Translations under genes and position numbers: made by a program
Notes under the pieces: generated by a model
What the model saw: the letters and a program-made list of their open reading frames with translations, nothing else
Databases searched by the model: none
Told to the model about the DNA's origin: nothing
Part shown: in pieces, positions 39,260 to 47,475 of the stretch
Position numbering within the stretch: the stretch's first letter is position 1
Layout of the letters: every line of letters starts with the position of its first letter
Source: Treponema bryantii
GTDB taxonomy: Bacteria; Spirochaetota; Spirochaetia; Treponematales; Treponemataceae
DNA: 63,777 nucleotides
Direction of reading: 5' to 3'
Assembly: GCA_015061465.1 (NCBI GenBank)
Contig: SUWN01000008.1
Location: 1 to 63,777, forward strand

Positions 39260-40992
39260 TAAAAACCTCCGCTAAATTTTTTTAGCATTGTTCTTGCATG
39301 CTCTAGTGATTGTTCATTGTCTGAATCACCAGAAAGCATTCTTGCAATTTCTGAAACACGCTGCTCTCCTTCAATTTGATACACATTCGACGCCGTTATC
39401 TGCCCAGAAATTGTTTTTTCAATCTTAATTTGATTATCGGCATAAACTGCAATACTCGCAAGGTGTGTAATACAAAAAATTTGTCTATTTTGCGCTAAAT
39501 TTTTCAAATGTCGTCCAACAGCAACCGCAACTTCCCCACCAATTCCAGTGTCAATTTCATCAAAAATCAAAGTTTCTACTGTATCGTGACGCGCAAATAT
39601 TGTTTTTAACGCAAGCATTACTCTAGAAAGTTCACCACCCGAAGCAATCTTAGCCAAAGGTAACAATGGAGAGCCAGGATTCGCACTAATCAAAAATTCG
39701 ATATTATCAATTCCATAAGGACCGCATTTTTGTTCAATATCTGAACCGCTTTTTTCTTGAATATTCACGCTGAACCTTGTAGAAGCCATTCCCAATTCTG
39801 CAAGAATCTTTTCTACTTCAGATGAAAGTTGTTTTGAAGTTTCTTTTCTTTTTGCAGAAATTGCAAGTGCCTTTTGCAAAACTTGTTTTTCCAACGCAGA
39901 AATTTCGGAAGTCAATTTTGCTTTTAGATTATTCTCTGTAGAGTTTTCATCCAAGAATTTTTGTGCATTATTAAGATAAACCAAAACTTCTGATAAAGGT
40001 GCATTCACACTTGTTGCATATTTTTTCTTTAAATTATAAATCAACGACAATCTTTCTTGAATTTCCTGCAATCGATTTGGATCAAAAACTAGATTTTGCG
40101 CATAAGTTTGGAATTCATCACAAATATCAGAAAGTTCATAAAAGGATGATTCAACACGAGAAGCCAAAGAAGCCAAAGTCTTGTCTAATTCTGCCACATG
40201 AGTTGATTCACGTCGCAATTTTTTTAAACTTCCCAAAATTGCATTGTCTGATTCTGTAAAAAGATTATTTATTGCTTCCACATCAGAATAGATTTTTTCA
40301 AATGATGAAAGTCTATTTTCTTCTTCTTCAAGCAAAACATCTTCATCTTTTTTTAATTGCGCTTGTGAAATTTCTTGAACAGCAAACTGAAGCATTTCTA
40401 TTTTACGTTCAAGTTCACCTTCTGTTGCACAATATTCTTGCAATTGTTTGCGTTTTTCTACAAGAAGTGCGTACATTTTTGTAAAATTTGCAACTTCATT
40501 TTCAATTCCAGCTCTTGCGTCCAAAAATTTTCGATGTTCACTTACTTTCATCAAAGATTGATGTTCGTGTTGCCCGTGAATATCTACCAAAAACGATGAA
40601 AATTGCGCTAAATCCGCTCTTGTTACAGGAACGTTATCTATCCAAGCGCCAGATTTTCCTGTATCACGAATATAACGACGCAAAATCACTCTATCATTTT
40701 CAATATTAATTCCATGAACTTCGAGCCATTGTCTTGCTGACAAAGGCTCTTCTGGATTTGCAAGAAGATTTTCTTCGGGTGGAAGATAAAAAGTTCCCGT
40801 TACAGACGCTTCTGTTGCACCTGTACGAATTTGATGAACATCCGCTTTTCCACCAAGCAAAAAGGACAAAGCGCCTATTAAGATGGATTTTCCGGCCCCT
40901 GTTTCACCTGATAAAACAGTAAATCCTTTATTAAATTCCAAATAATCTGATTCTATGAGAGCAAAATCTTTAATGGATAAATCTTCAAGCAT
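39259..40992 (-). CDS. recN: DNA repair protein RecN
   Basis: A 577-residue SMC-like ATPase acting in double-strand break repair. The N-terminal half has LEDLSIKDFALIESDYLEFN and Walker A GETGAGKSILIGAL. A coiled coil spans about 150-370. The C-terminal half has the signature region IASGGELSRVMLALKTIF, Walker B ETLIFDEIDTGIGGEVAVAV and the late CITHLASIA. The start overlaps nadK by 8 nt. Confidence 0.95.
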   Translation of the reverse strand: MLEDLSIKDFALIESDYLEFNKGFTVLSGETGAGKSILIGALSFLLGGKADVHQIRTGATEASVTGTFYLPPEENLLANPEEPLSARQWLEVHGINIENDRVILRRYIRDTGKSGAWIDNVPVTRADLAQFSSFLVDIHGQHEHQSLMKVSEHRKFLDARAGIENEVANFTKMYALLVEKRKQLQEYCATEGELERKIEMLQFAVQEISQAQLKKDEDVLLEEEENRLSSFEKIYSDVEAINNLFTESDNAILGSLKKLRRESTHVAELDKTLASLASRVESSFYELSDICDEFQTYAQNLVFDPNRLQEIQERLSLIYNLKKKYATSVNAPLSEVLVYLNNAQKFLDENSTENNLKAKLTSEISALEKQVLQKALAISAKRKETSKQLSSEVEKILAELGMASTRFSVNIQEKSGSDIEQKCGPYGIDNIEFLISANPGSPLLPLAKIASGGELSRVMLALKTIFARHDTVETLIFDEIDTGIGGEVAVAVGRHLKNLAQNRQIFCITHLASIAVYADNQIKIEKTISGQITASNVYQIEGEQRVSEIARMLSGDSDNEQSLEHARTMLKKFSGGF

Positions 40993-41824
40993 GAGGCACT
41001 CCCGACCAATTTAATTTTGAACGCAAAGCATTTATAAAAGTTTTATGTGTTACGCAAATCAATTTAACTTTTTGTTCGTATCTTGAAATTTTGATAACAT
41101 CACCTTCGCACAAATCTATAAGTTTTTGTCCGTCTACTGTTAAACAGATTTCTTTAGTTCTAGATGGTTCTACTTTCACTTTAATTTCACGTTCCGAATT
41201 TAACACAATTGGTCTTGAAGAAAGTGAAAAAGCATTTATCGGCGTCATAACAAAAGCATCTAATTCTGGGTCAATAATTGGACCACCAGCCGCCGCAGAA
41301 TACGCAGTAGAACCTGTTGGCGTACAAAAAATCAAACCGTCAGATTTTATTTTGCACAACGGATTATTATTATATTCTACACAAAGTGAAATTGTTCTTG
41401 CAGTTTCTTTTGCACTAATAACAACATCGTTTAATCCATACAATTCAACAACTTCATTCTTTTTTTGTACACAAAGTTTCATCATTGTTCTTTCTACAAA
41501 TGGAGAATTATTTTGCAAAAATTCTTCAAGTGATGTTTCCCACTCATCTGGCTGAACTGCGGCAATAAATCCAAATTCACCTAAATTTATTGGAAAAACA
41601 GGTATCTTCAATTTAGCACAATTTCTTGCCGCAAATAAAACAGTTCCGTCGCCACCTAAAGTAATTACAAAATCGTAGCCTTCAAAAGAAACTTGTTCCG
41701 CAAAACCGTTAAAAGTATAAAACGATGATTTAATTTCTTTCTTTTGCAAATAAGTTGCAATTTGTTCTGCGAGAAGTTTAGATTTTTCTTTGTCAGAATT
41801 AATGACAATAAGTGAGTTTTTCAT
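40985..41824 (-). CDS. nadK: NAD kinase
   Basis: It phosphorylates NAD to NADP. The 279-residue protein has the GGDGT motif in ITLGGDGTVLFAARNC, NLGEFGFIAAV, the ATP/NAD region LNDVVISAKETARTISL and the conserved TPTGSTAYSAAAGGPI. It lies between degT and recN with an overlap on the recN side. It supplies NADP from the NAD made with PncB, encoded 26 kb away. Confidence 0.95.
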   Translation of the reverse strand: MKNSLIVINSDKEKSKLLAEQIATYLQKKEIKSSFYTFNGFAEQVSFEGYDFVITLGGDGTVLFAARNCAKLKIPVFPINLGEFGFIAAVQPDEWETSLEEFLQNNSPFVERTMMKLCVQKKNEVVELYGLNDVVISAKETARTISLCVEYNNNPLCKIKSDGLIFCTPTGSTAYSAAAGGPIIDPELDAFVMTPINAFSLSSRPIVLNSEREIKVKVEPSRTKEICLTVDGQKLIDLCEGDVIKISRYEQKVKLICVTHKTFINALRSKLNWSGVPHA

Positions 41825-41827
41825 TTG

Positions 41828-42880
41828 TTACGGCAAAGACCCTAAAACTTTTACAATTTTGGCAACTTCATTGTGTGTAAGACGAGGGTACAAAGGAAAA
41901 TGAACACAACGCAAAAATAACGATTTTGCATGAATACACTTTTGTGCCAATTCTTCATTTAATGAAATCACAGATTTTGAATAAGCAAGTTGAATCTCAA
42001 TATCTTTTTTTGCAGTATATTGCTTTACATCTTTTACACTTGAAGTAAGCACCAAAGGAAAACAACTCATTGTAGAACCTTCTTCCATATCACGAACAAG
42101 CATTTTATGGCGGCCCATCATACAAGCGTGTTGATATAATCCAAAAATTTCTTTGCGAGATTTTTCGTTTTTATTAAATTCTTTTAATTGAACCCAAGCA
42201 AGTGCAGCATTTATGTCAGGAAGTAAATCTGTTTCTGGTGCTTCATCTGTAAATTTTTTTAGAACAATCCATTCTCTGCGTCCAGGAGCCATAAGAATTG
42301 CGCCGCCACCAGCAGTAACAACGTCTCTTTCTTCCAAGCCCATGATTGTATAAATTCCCATCAATCCAGCTTTTGTACGACCAACTTCAGTTCCATTTTC
42401 ATCCTTTTGTGGAATTGATGAACCAAAACTTTGGGAAATATCTTCTATAACTGGAATTCCTAATTCTAAAATCGCTTCGATATCAGGCAAAATTCCTGCA
42501 GTTTCATGAAGAATTAAAACTTTTCCGCCCTCTTTTGTCGCTTCCTGTACAATTTCTGCCGAAACCAAACCTGTAGTTTCTTCTACATCAAGAACAACTG
42601 GCTCAAAACCTAAATTAATCAATTCCTGATATTGCCAACTTGGAGCCAACGCAGAAACCATTATTTTGGAATTACGTTCTATATCTAAAGCTTTTAACGC
42701 ATATTTTAAAGCAATTGCAGGGCTTCTTAAAGCAACCGCACCATCACATTTTATTGATTCTTTTACTTGTTGAATTAATCTTGTATTTAACTCGCCCGGT
42801 CCAATTTTTTCATCAACCATGCAAGTTAAAACCGCATCCATTTCTTTTCTTCTAATTGTTGTACTGTATGTTTGTATCAT
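41828..42880 (-). CDS. DegT/DnrJ/EryC1 aminotransferase-like protein without the PLP lysine
   Basis: A 350-residue protein with the fold-type-I aminotransferase outline: CDGAVALRSPAIALKYALKA, SALAPSWQYQELINLGFEPV, and the cofactor-facing IPVIEDISQSFGSS with Asp and Gln kept. The segment that should carry the Schiff-base Lys before the Gly-Gly turn reads YTIMGLEERDVVTAGGGAIL, with Glu/Arg in place of Lys. It is therefore unlikely to be an ordinary aminotransferase. The start is ATG 42880 or GTG 42883, directly after cheW. Relatives in treponemes are often labelled spore-coat polysaccharide proteins, a misleading name. Confidence 0.75.
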   Translation of the reverse strand: MIQTYSTTIRRKEMDAVLTCMVDEKIGPGELNTRLIQQVKESIKCDGAVALRSPAIALKYALKALDIERNSKIMVSALAPSWQYQELINLGFEPVVLDVEETTGLVSAEIVQEATKEGGKVLILHETAGILPDIEAILELGIPVIEDISQSFGSSIPQKDENGTEVGRTKAGLMGIYTIMGLEERDVVTAGGGAILMAPGRREWIVLKKFTDEAPETDLLPDINAALAWVQLKEFNKNEKSRKEIFGLYQHACMMGRHKMLVRDMEEGSTMSCFPLVLTSSVKDVKQYTAKKDIEIQLAYSKSVISLNEELAQKCIHAKSLFLRCVHFPLYPRLTHNEVAKIVKVLGSLP

Positions 42881-42883
42881 CAC

Positions 42884-43357
42884 TTATTGAATTTCGTATA
42901 TTTTTTGAAGTTCTTTTGCGTTAAATAATTTTCTAATATTTAGCACAATCAAATAACCATCATCTTCCCGAATAACTCCTTCGATATATTCAGTACCAAT
43001 ACCACTTACCATTTGAGGAGGATCAATAACATCATCTTGATTAACCGACACTACTCTGGCAACTTTATCAATAATAATCCCAATTTTATTATTTTCTATA
43101 TTTAGGATAATAAAACCACCTTCAAATTCATCATCTTCTGTTTTTTCTACAGTCTGAATTCCAAAACGTTTGTGAAGAGCAATAATCGGGATTATTTCAC
43201 CACGTAAATTGATTATTCCTTCTACATAATATGGAGCATTTGGAATTACACGGACATTTTGAATCTTCACAATTTCTTTTACATCCATAATATTTACGCC
43301 ATATAATTCGGCACCAAGTTTAAAAGTAACTAATTGAAATTGATCATTCGTAGCCAT
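42884..43357 (-). CDS. cheW: Chemotaxis coupling protein CheW
   Basis: The 157-residue protein has the CheW SH3-like double barrel: QLVTFKLGAELYGVNIMDVK, IPNAPYYVEGIINLRGEIIP, GIIIDKVARVVSVNQDDV and the late IEGVIREDDGYLIVLNIRKL. It links chemoreceptors to the CheA kinase. Treponemes carry more than one cheW; this copy lies outside the main che cluster and heads an operon with degT, nadK and recN. Confidence 0.94.
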   Translation of the reverse strand: MATNDQFQLVTFKLGAELYGVNIMDVKEIVKIQNVRVIPNAPYYVEGIINLRGEIIPIIALHKRFGIQTVEKTEDDEFEGGFIILNIENNKIGIIIDKVARVVSVNQDDVIDPPQMVSGIGTEYIEGVIREDDGYLIVLNIRKLFNAKELQKIYEIQ

Positions 43358-43436
43358 ATTACCCTCTTATATATTAATATATGAACTTCTTAATCATACT
43401 CCTAAAATCAAGGTTTTTCAACATAAAAGTAATTAA

Positions 43437-44204
43437 TCAATCCACACCAAACAATGTAATTGCATTCACTTTTTCAATTCCCGCTTTTTTTAAATTCATC
43501 GCGCATGCTTCAAGAGTTGCTCCTGTTGTACAAACATCATCTAAAAGCCAAACCGATGAAGGAAAATGGTCGTGAAAAGGTTTTAAGATTTTTTTCAGTT
43601 TCTTGAAAGGACGCAAAGCATACGCTTCACTTATCGATTCCAATCTCTCATCTCTACTTAATTTTTTTTGCTGAAAAACCGACTTCCTTTCAAGAACCCT
43701 CAAAATCTTAAAACCAAACCGATGTTCAAGAATATTGCACAATTCATCCACTTGATCCCAACCAATTTCTTTTATTTTACCATAACGCGGAGGAACAGGA
43801 ACAACAACCTTCACACCAAGTTCAATCAATGCTTCACCAATCAATTCTGCAAAAAAATCAGACAAACATCTAACTTTCATTGATTTCCACATAAACATTA
43901 ATTCTTTATTCCAAAGTCTATACGAAAACAACGGTATCACAAAATCGACATTACGAAACACCACCTTTTCCCGACACTCAAAACATACATCATCTTCACA
44001 AACCAGCAACCGTCCACAAAAATTGCATCTATTTTCAAAAAAGCGAGAATCCAAGTTAAAATGTTCGTCTACACATTTTTCACAAATTGGAAGGAGAACC
44101 GTATCACAATCACAAATGACACACTTTTCGCCACTGTTCAAGTAGGCGAAAAAATATCTAGCAACTTTTGAAAGACCGTATTTGATCCAGAAAAAAATGT
44201 CCAC
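43437..44204 (-). CDS. comF: ComF-family phosphoribosyltransferase-like protein
   Basis: A 255-residue protein starting at GTG 44204. Two zinc-ribbon-type cysteine groups open it (CVICDCDTVLLPICEKC and CNFCGRLLVC through CFEC). The C-terminal phosphoribosyltransferase fold has the PRPP loop SVWLLDDVCTTGATLEACA. ComF proteins support DNA uptake in competent bacteria, but are also widespread in non-competent ones. It lies between cheW and mutS on the same strand and is set off from mutS by a terminator. Confidence 0.9.
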   Translation of the reverse strand: MDIFFWIKYGLSKVARYFFAYLNSGEKCVICDCDTVLLPICEKCVDEHFNLDSRFFENRCNFCGRLLVCEDDVCFECREKVVFRNVDFVIPLFSYRLWNKELMFMWKSMKVRCLSDFFAELIGEALIELGVKVVVPVPPRYGKIKEIGWDQVDELCNILEHRFGFKILRVLERKSVFQQKKLSRDERLESISEAYALRPFKKLKKILKPFHDHFPSSVWLLDDVCTTGATLEACAMNLKKAGIEKVNAITLFGVD

Positions 44205-44215
44205 ATATTAATATA

Positions 44216-44251
44216 GAAAAAAATATGCAAAATCACGCAATGATTTTGCAT
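44216..44251 (-). terminator. Terminator after mutS
   Basis: ATGCAAAATCA pairs perfectly with TGATTTTGCAT around a 5-nt loop (44225-44251). On the minus strand it is followed by ATTTTTTT. Confidence 0.88.
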
Positions 44252-44299
44252 ATTTTTTGAAAATTTTTGCTTTTTTTTTTAATTTTTTTTCAAAAAAAA

Positions 44300-46906
44300 T
44301 TATAATCCGCTTAAATTTTTCTTCCAACGAGCAATATTTTGCAAAGCTTCTAGTGGAGTTATATTATCTAAATCACTTGATAAAATTTCAGAAATGATAA
44401 TTTCTTCATCACTGAATAATCCTGGTGAAGAATAATTATTTATTTTTGTATCTTTTGCTTCAATTTCTTTTGGCATAATTGGTTTTTCAGAAGCAGAATT
44501 TTGAATATGTGCCAAAATCACATTTGCTCTATCAATCACAACATCTGGAACGCCTGCCAATTTTGCAACATGAATTCCGTAGGAATTTTCTGTAATTCCT
44601 TCAATTACTTTTCTTAAGAAAACGACAGTTCCATTTTGTTCACTAATTTGCATGCACAACATTTTTAAACTTGGATGTTCCATGCGTGTTAATTCATGAT
44701 AGTGAGTGGCAAAAAAGGTTCGACATTTTATAGAATCAAGCAAATATTCAGAAACGGCGCGGGCAATTGCAAGTCCATCTTCTGTACTAGTTCCTCTTCC
44801 AACTTCATCCATAATAACTAAGGATTTTTGAGTTGCAGAATGAAGAATATTAGCGGTTTCAATCATTTCTATAAGAAAAGTTGATTCACCTTTTGCAAGA
44901 TTATCGGAAGCTCCTACACGACAAAAGATTCTATCAACAATACCAATTCTTGCATAAGACGCAGGAACATACGAACCAGTTTGAGCAAGTAAAGCAATCA
45001 ACGCATTTTGACGCAAATAAGTACTTTTTCCGGCCATATTTGGTCCAGTAATCAAATTGAATGAAGGAAGATTTTCATCATCGGAACAAACGTACGAATC
45101 ATTTGGTACAAATTCGCCAGTTGGTAAATGATTTTCTACAACAGGATGACGACCATTTTTTATTTCAAAAATTGTCGAATTTTCCAACGTTGGGCAAACC
45201 CAATTGTGCTTAATTGCTGCAAACGCAAAACAAGAAATAACGTCCGTATTAGAAATTTCATCTGCAATTTGTAACAAATACGAAATATATTGTTGAATCG
45301 AAGTTCTTACTTCTATAAATAAATCACGTTCAAGTTCAAGAATTTTTGTAGAAGATTCGTTTAATTCCATTTCAAGCGATTGCAATCGTTCTGTTGTGTA
45401 ACGGTCTCCATTTACAAGCACACGTCGCATAATAAAATGAGGAGGAACATTTGACAATTTACCTTTTGAAACTTCTATAAAATATCCTGAAGCATTTGTG
45501 TATTTTATTTTTAGATTATTGATTCCTGTTTTTTCGCGTTCTTCAGCTTCGTATTCCATCAAAACTTTATTAAAATTGTTGTGAATATTGCGCCAATGGT
45601 CCAATTCTTCAGACCAACCTTCTTTTATAATTCCTCCTTCTGTTAAAGAAGTTGAAGGGTCTTCCAAAATTGAATTTTTTACTAAATCAATAATTTTTTT
45701 AGAATAATCAGATGAAATAAATGAAAAATCAAATTCTTCCAAATAATTTTTTACAGAAATCCATTTTTCCAAACTAAAACGAAGTGCCTGAATATCTTTA
45801 GGATGAGCTTTATCCATGGCGATTCGGCCAGTCAAACGTTCCACATCCAAAATATTTGATAAATCGGCACGAACTTTTTCTAATAAAGTTCTGTCTTTAT
45901 AAAAAGTTGTAATTCTATTTTGTCTGTCTTCAATTTGTTTTAAATTTGTAAGTGGAAATAAAATCCAGTTTCTGAGCAAACGAAATCCCATTGCAGTTTT
46001 GGAAAAATTAACACATTCTAAAAGTGAATAATCACTTGTTCCATCACGCATGTTTTCTGTTAATTCCAAATTACGACGCGAAGAATCATCCATCATCAAA
46101 AATTCATTGTCCGAATATTTTTTTATTGAATTTATGTGAGGAATTTTTGCATTCGTAGTTTTTTCAAGATAATCAATTAAAAAACCAGCAGGAACAATTT
46201 CGGCATCAGTCTCTTCCAAATCAAAAGATTTTAACGTAACTGTATTAAATTGCTTTGTTAATTTTTTATATGAATTTTCAAGTGAAAAATCCCAATCTGG
46301 ATAATAAGAAACTGCAATGTTTGTGTGAGATTGTAAAACACTTTGAATATCAGAATTATTTTTTAACGAAAGTGGCAACAAAAATTCACGGGGAGAAGCT
46401 CTATTTAATTCTTTGCTGAAATTTTCAAGCATTTTATTTGCAGCCCAAGAAGTCGCTCTAAAAGATGAAGTTGTAACATCTATAAACGCAAATCCGACTC
46501 TTCCTTTATGAATAGAAAGCGCAGCCAAATAATTTGCGTTGTTTCCTTCCAAATATTCAGTTTCTACCGCAGTTCCCGGAGTGATGATTTCTACAACTTT
46601 ACGGTCTGCAATTCCTTTGCCGCCTTTTGGAATTTCACCAACTTGTTCACAAATTACAATTTTTTTTCCCAATCTTAAAAGGCGCGCAATATAAATTTTA
46701 GAAGCATGATACGGAATTCCACACATTGGTTGTGAACCTCTGTGTGTTAATGTTAAATTTAAAAGACGCGATACTTCTATCGCATCTTCGTTGAACATTT
46801 CGTAAAAGTCCCCAAGTCTGAAAAAAACCACTTCAGACTTGTGTTGCTCTTTTATGGACAAATATTGTGCCATCATCGGCGTGATATTTTGTTCTTTTTG
46901 TTCCAT
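44300..46906 (-). CDS. mutS: DNA mismatch repair protein MutS
   Basis: An 868-residue mismatch-recognition ATPase. It begins EQKEQNITPMMAQYLSIKEQ and contains the mismatch-contact FYEMF (in FFRLGDFYEMFNEDA), GKSTYLRQNALIALLAQ as Walker A context, and LVIMDEVGRGTSTEDGLAIA. ATG 46906 is preferred to TTG 46915, since AGG lies upstream at a workable distance. It follows the skp gene closely; bamA-skp-mutS is a treponemal order. Confidence 0.97.
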   Translation of the reverse strand: MEQKEQNITPMMAQYLSIKEQHKSEVVFFRLGDFYEMFNEDAIEVSRLLNLTLTHRGSQPMCGIPYHASKIYIARLLRLGKKIVICEQVGEIPKGGKGIADRKVVEIITPGTAVETEYLEGNNANYLAALSIHKGRVGFAFIDVTTSSFRATSWAANKMLENFSKELNRASPREFLLPLSLKNNSDIQSVLQSHTNIAVSYYPDWDFSLENSYKKLTKQFNTVTLKSFDLEETDAEIVPAGFLIDYLEKTTNAKIPHINSIKKYSDNEFLMMDDSSRRNLELTENMRDGTSDYSLLECVNFSKTAMGFRLLRNWILFPLTNLKQIEDRQNRITTFYKDRTLLEKVRADLSNILDVERLTGRIAMDKAHPKDIQALRFSLEKWISVKNYLEEFDFSFISSDYSKKIIDLVKNSILEDPSTSLTEGGIIKEGWSEELDHWRNIHNNFNKVLMEYEAEEREKTGINNLKIKYTNASGYFIEVSKGKLSNVPPHFIMRRVLVNGDRYTTERLQSLEMELNESSTKILELERDLFIEVRTSIQQYISYLLQIADEISNTDVISCFAFAAIKHNWVCPTLENSTIFEIKNGRHPVVENHLPTGEFVPNDSYVCSDDENLPSFNLITGPNMAGKSTYLRQNALIALLAQTGSYVPASYARIGIVDRIFCRVGASDNLAKGESTFLIEMIETANILHSATQKSLVIMDEVGRGTSTEDGLAIARAVSEYLLDSIKCRTFFATHYHELTRMEHPSLKMLCMQISEQNGTVVFLRKVIEGITENSYGIHVAKLAGVPDVVIDRANVILAHIQNSASEKPIMPKEIEAKDTKINNYSSPGLFSDEEIIISEILSSDLDNITPLEALQNIARWKKNLSGL

Positions 46907-46917
46907 TTGGTCCAAAC

Positions 46918-47451
46918 CTAATTGTTCAAACCTAATTGTTTGATAACTTGATCAGTAATATCAACAGTTGGGCTATACCATAAAATTGCATTTGATTCTT
47001 GTAAACTCAAAATCATACTGTACCCACCAGCTTCTGCAATTTTTTCCAAAACATTGTAAAGTTTTTTGTAAAAATCATCAGAAGTTTTTAGAGAACGTTG
47101 TAATGATTCAAGTTCTGCATTTTTTGCATTTGTATATTCTGTTAAATAATCTTTCTTTTTTGTAATTTCAGCTTCAATTTTTAGAGCTTGCGTATCATTG
47201 CCCTGACTTTCATAATCAAGTTTTTTCTTTTGCAATTCACGCAATTCGTCTGTTTTTTTGTTAATTTCCTGCTGAAAATCTGCACGTTTGCTTTCATAAT
47301 TTCTAACAGCAGCTGAATTTCTAAAATATGCATTATAAACTTTTGCTGTATCAACAACACAGAATTTAGTAATTTGTTGTGAAAAAGCACTTACGCTTGT
47401 AAACAAAAGCACAAAAAGAAAACTAATCAATAATTTATAATTCTTTTTCAT
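46918..47451 (-). CDS. skp: Skp/OmpH-family periplasmic chaperone
   Basis: The 177-residue protein has a signal peptide (KKNYKLLISFLFVLLFTSVS...FSQ) and a long charged coiled coil (~50-130, EINKKTDELRELQKKKLDYE), which makes Skp's tentacles. It ends with a short beta segment (LQESNAILWYSPTVDITDQV). Skp escorts unfolded outer-membrane proteins to BamA, whose gene adjoins. AGGA precedes the ATG. Confidence 0.92.
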   Translation of the reverse strand: MKKNYKLLISFLFVLLFTSVSAFSQQITKFCVVDTAKVYNAYFRNSAAVRNYESKRADFQQEINKKTDELRELQKKKLDYESQGNDTQALKIEAEITKKKDYLTEYTNAKNAELESLQRSLKTSDDFYKKLYNVLEKIAEAGGYSMILSLQESNAILWYSPTVDITDQVIKQLGLNN

Positions 47452-47475
47452 ATAATTCCTCGTATGAAATAATTT

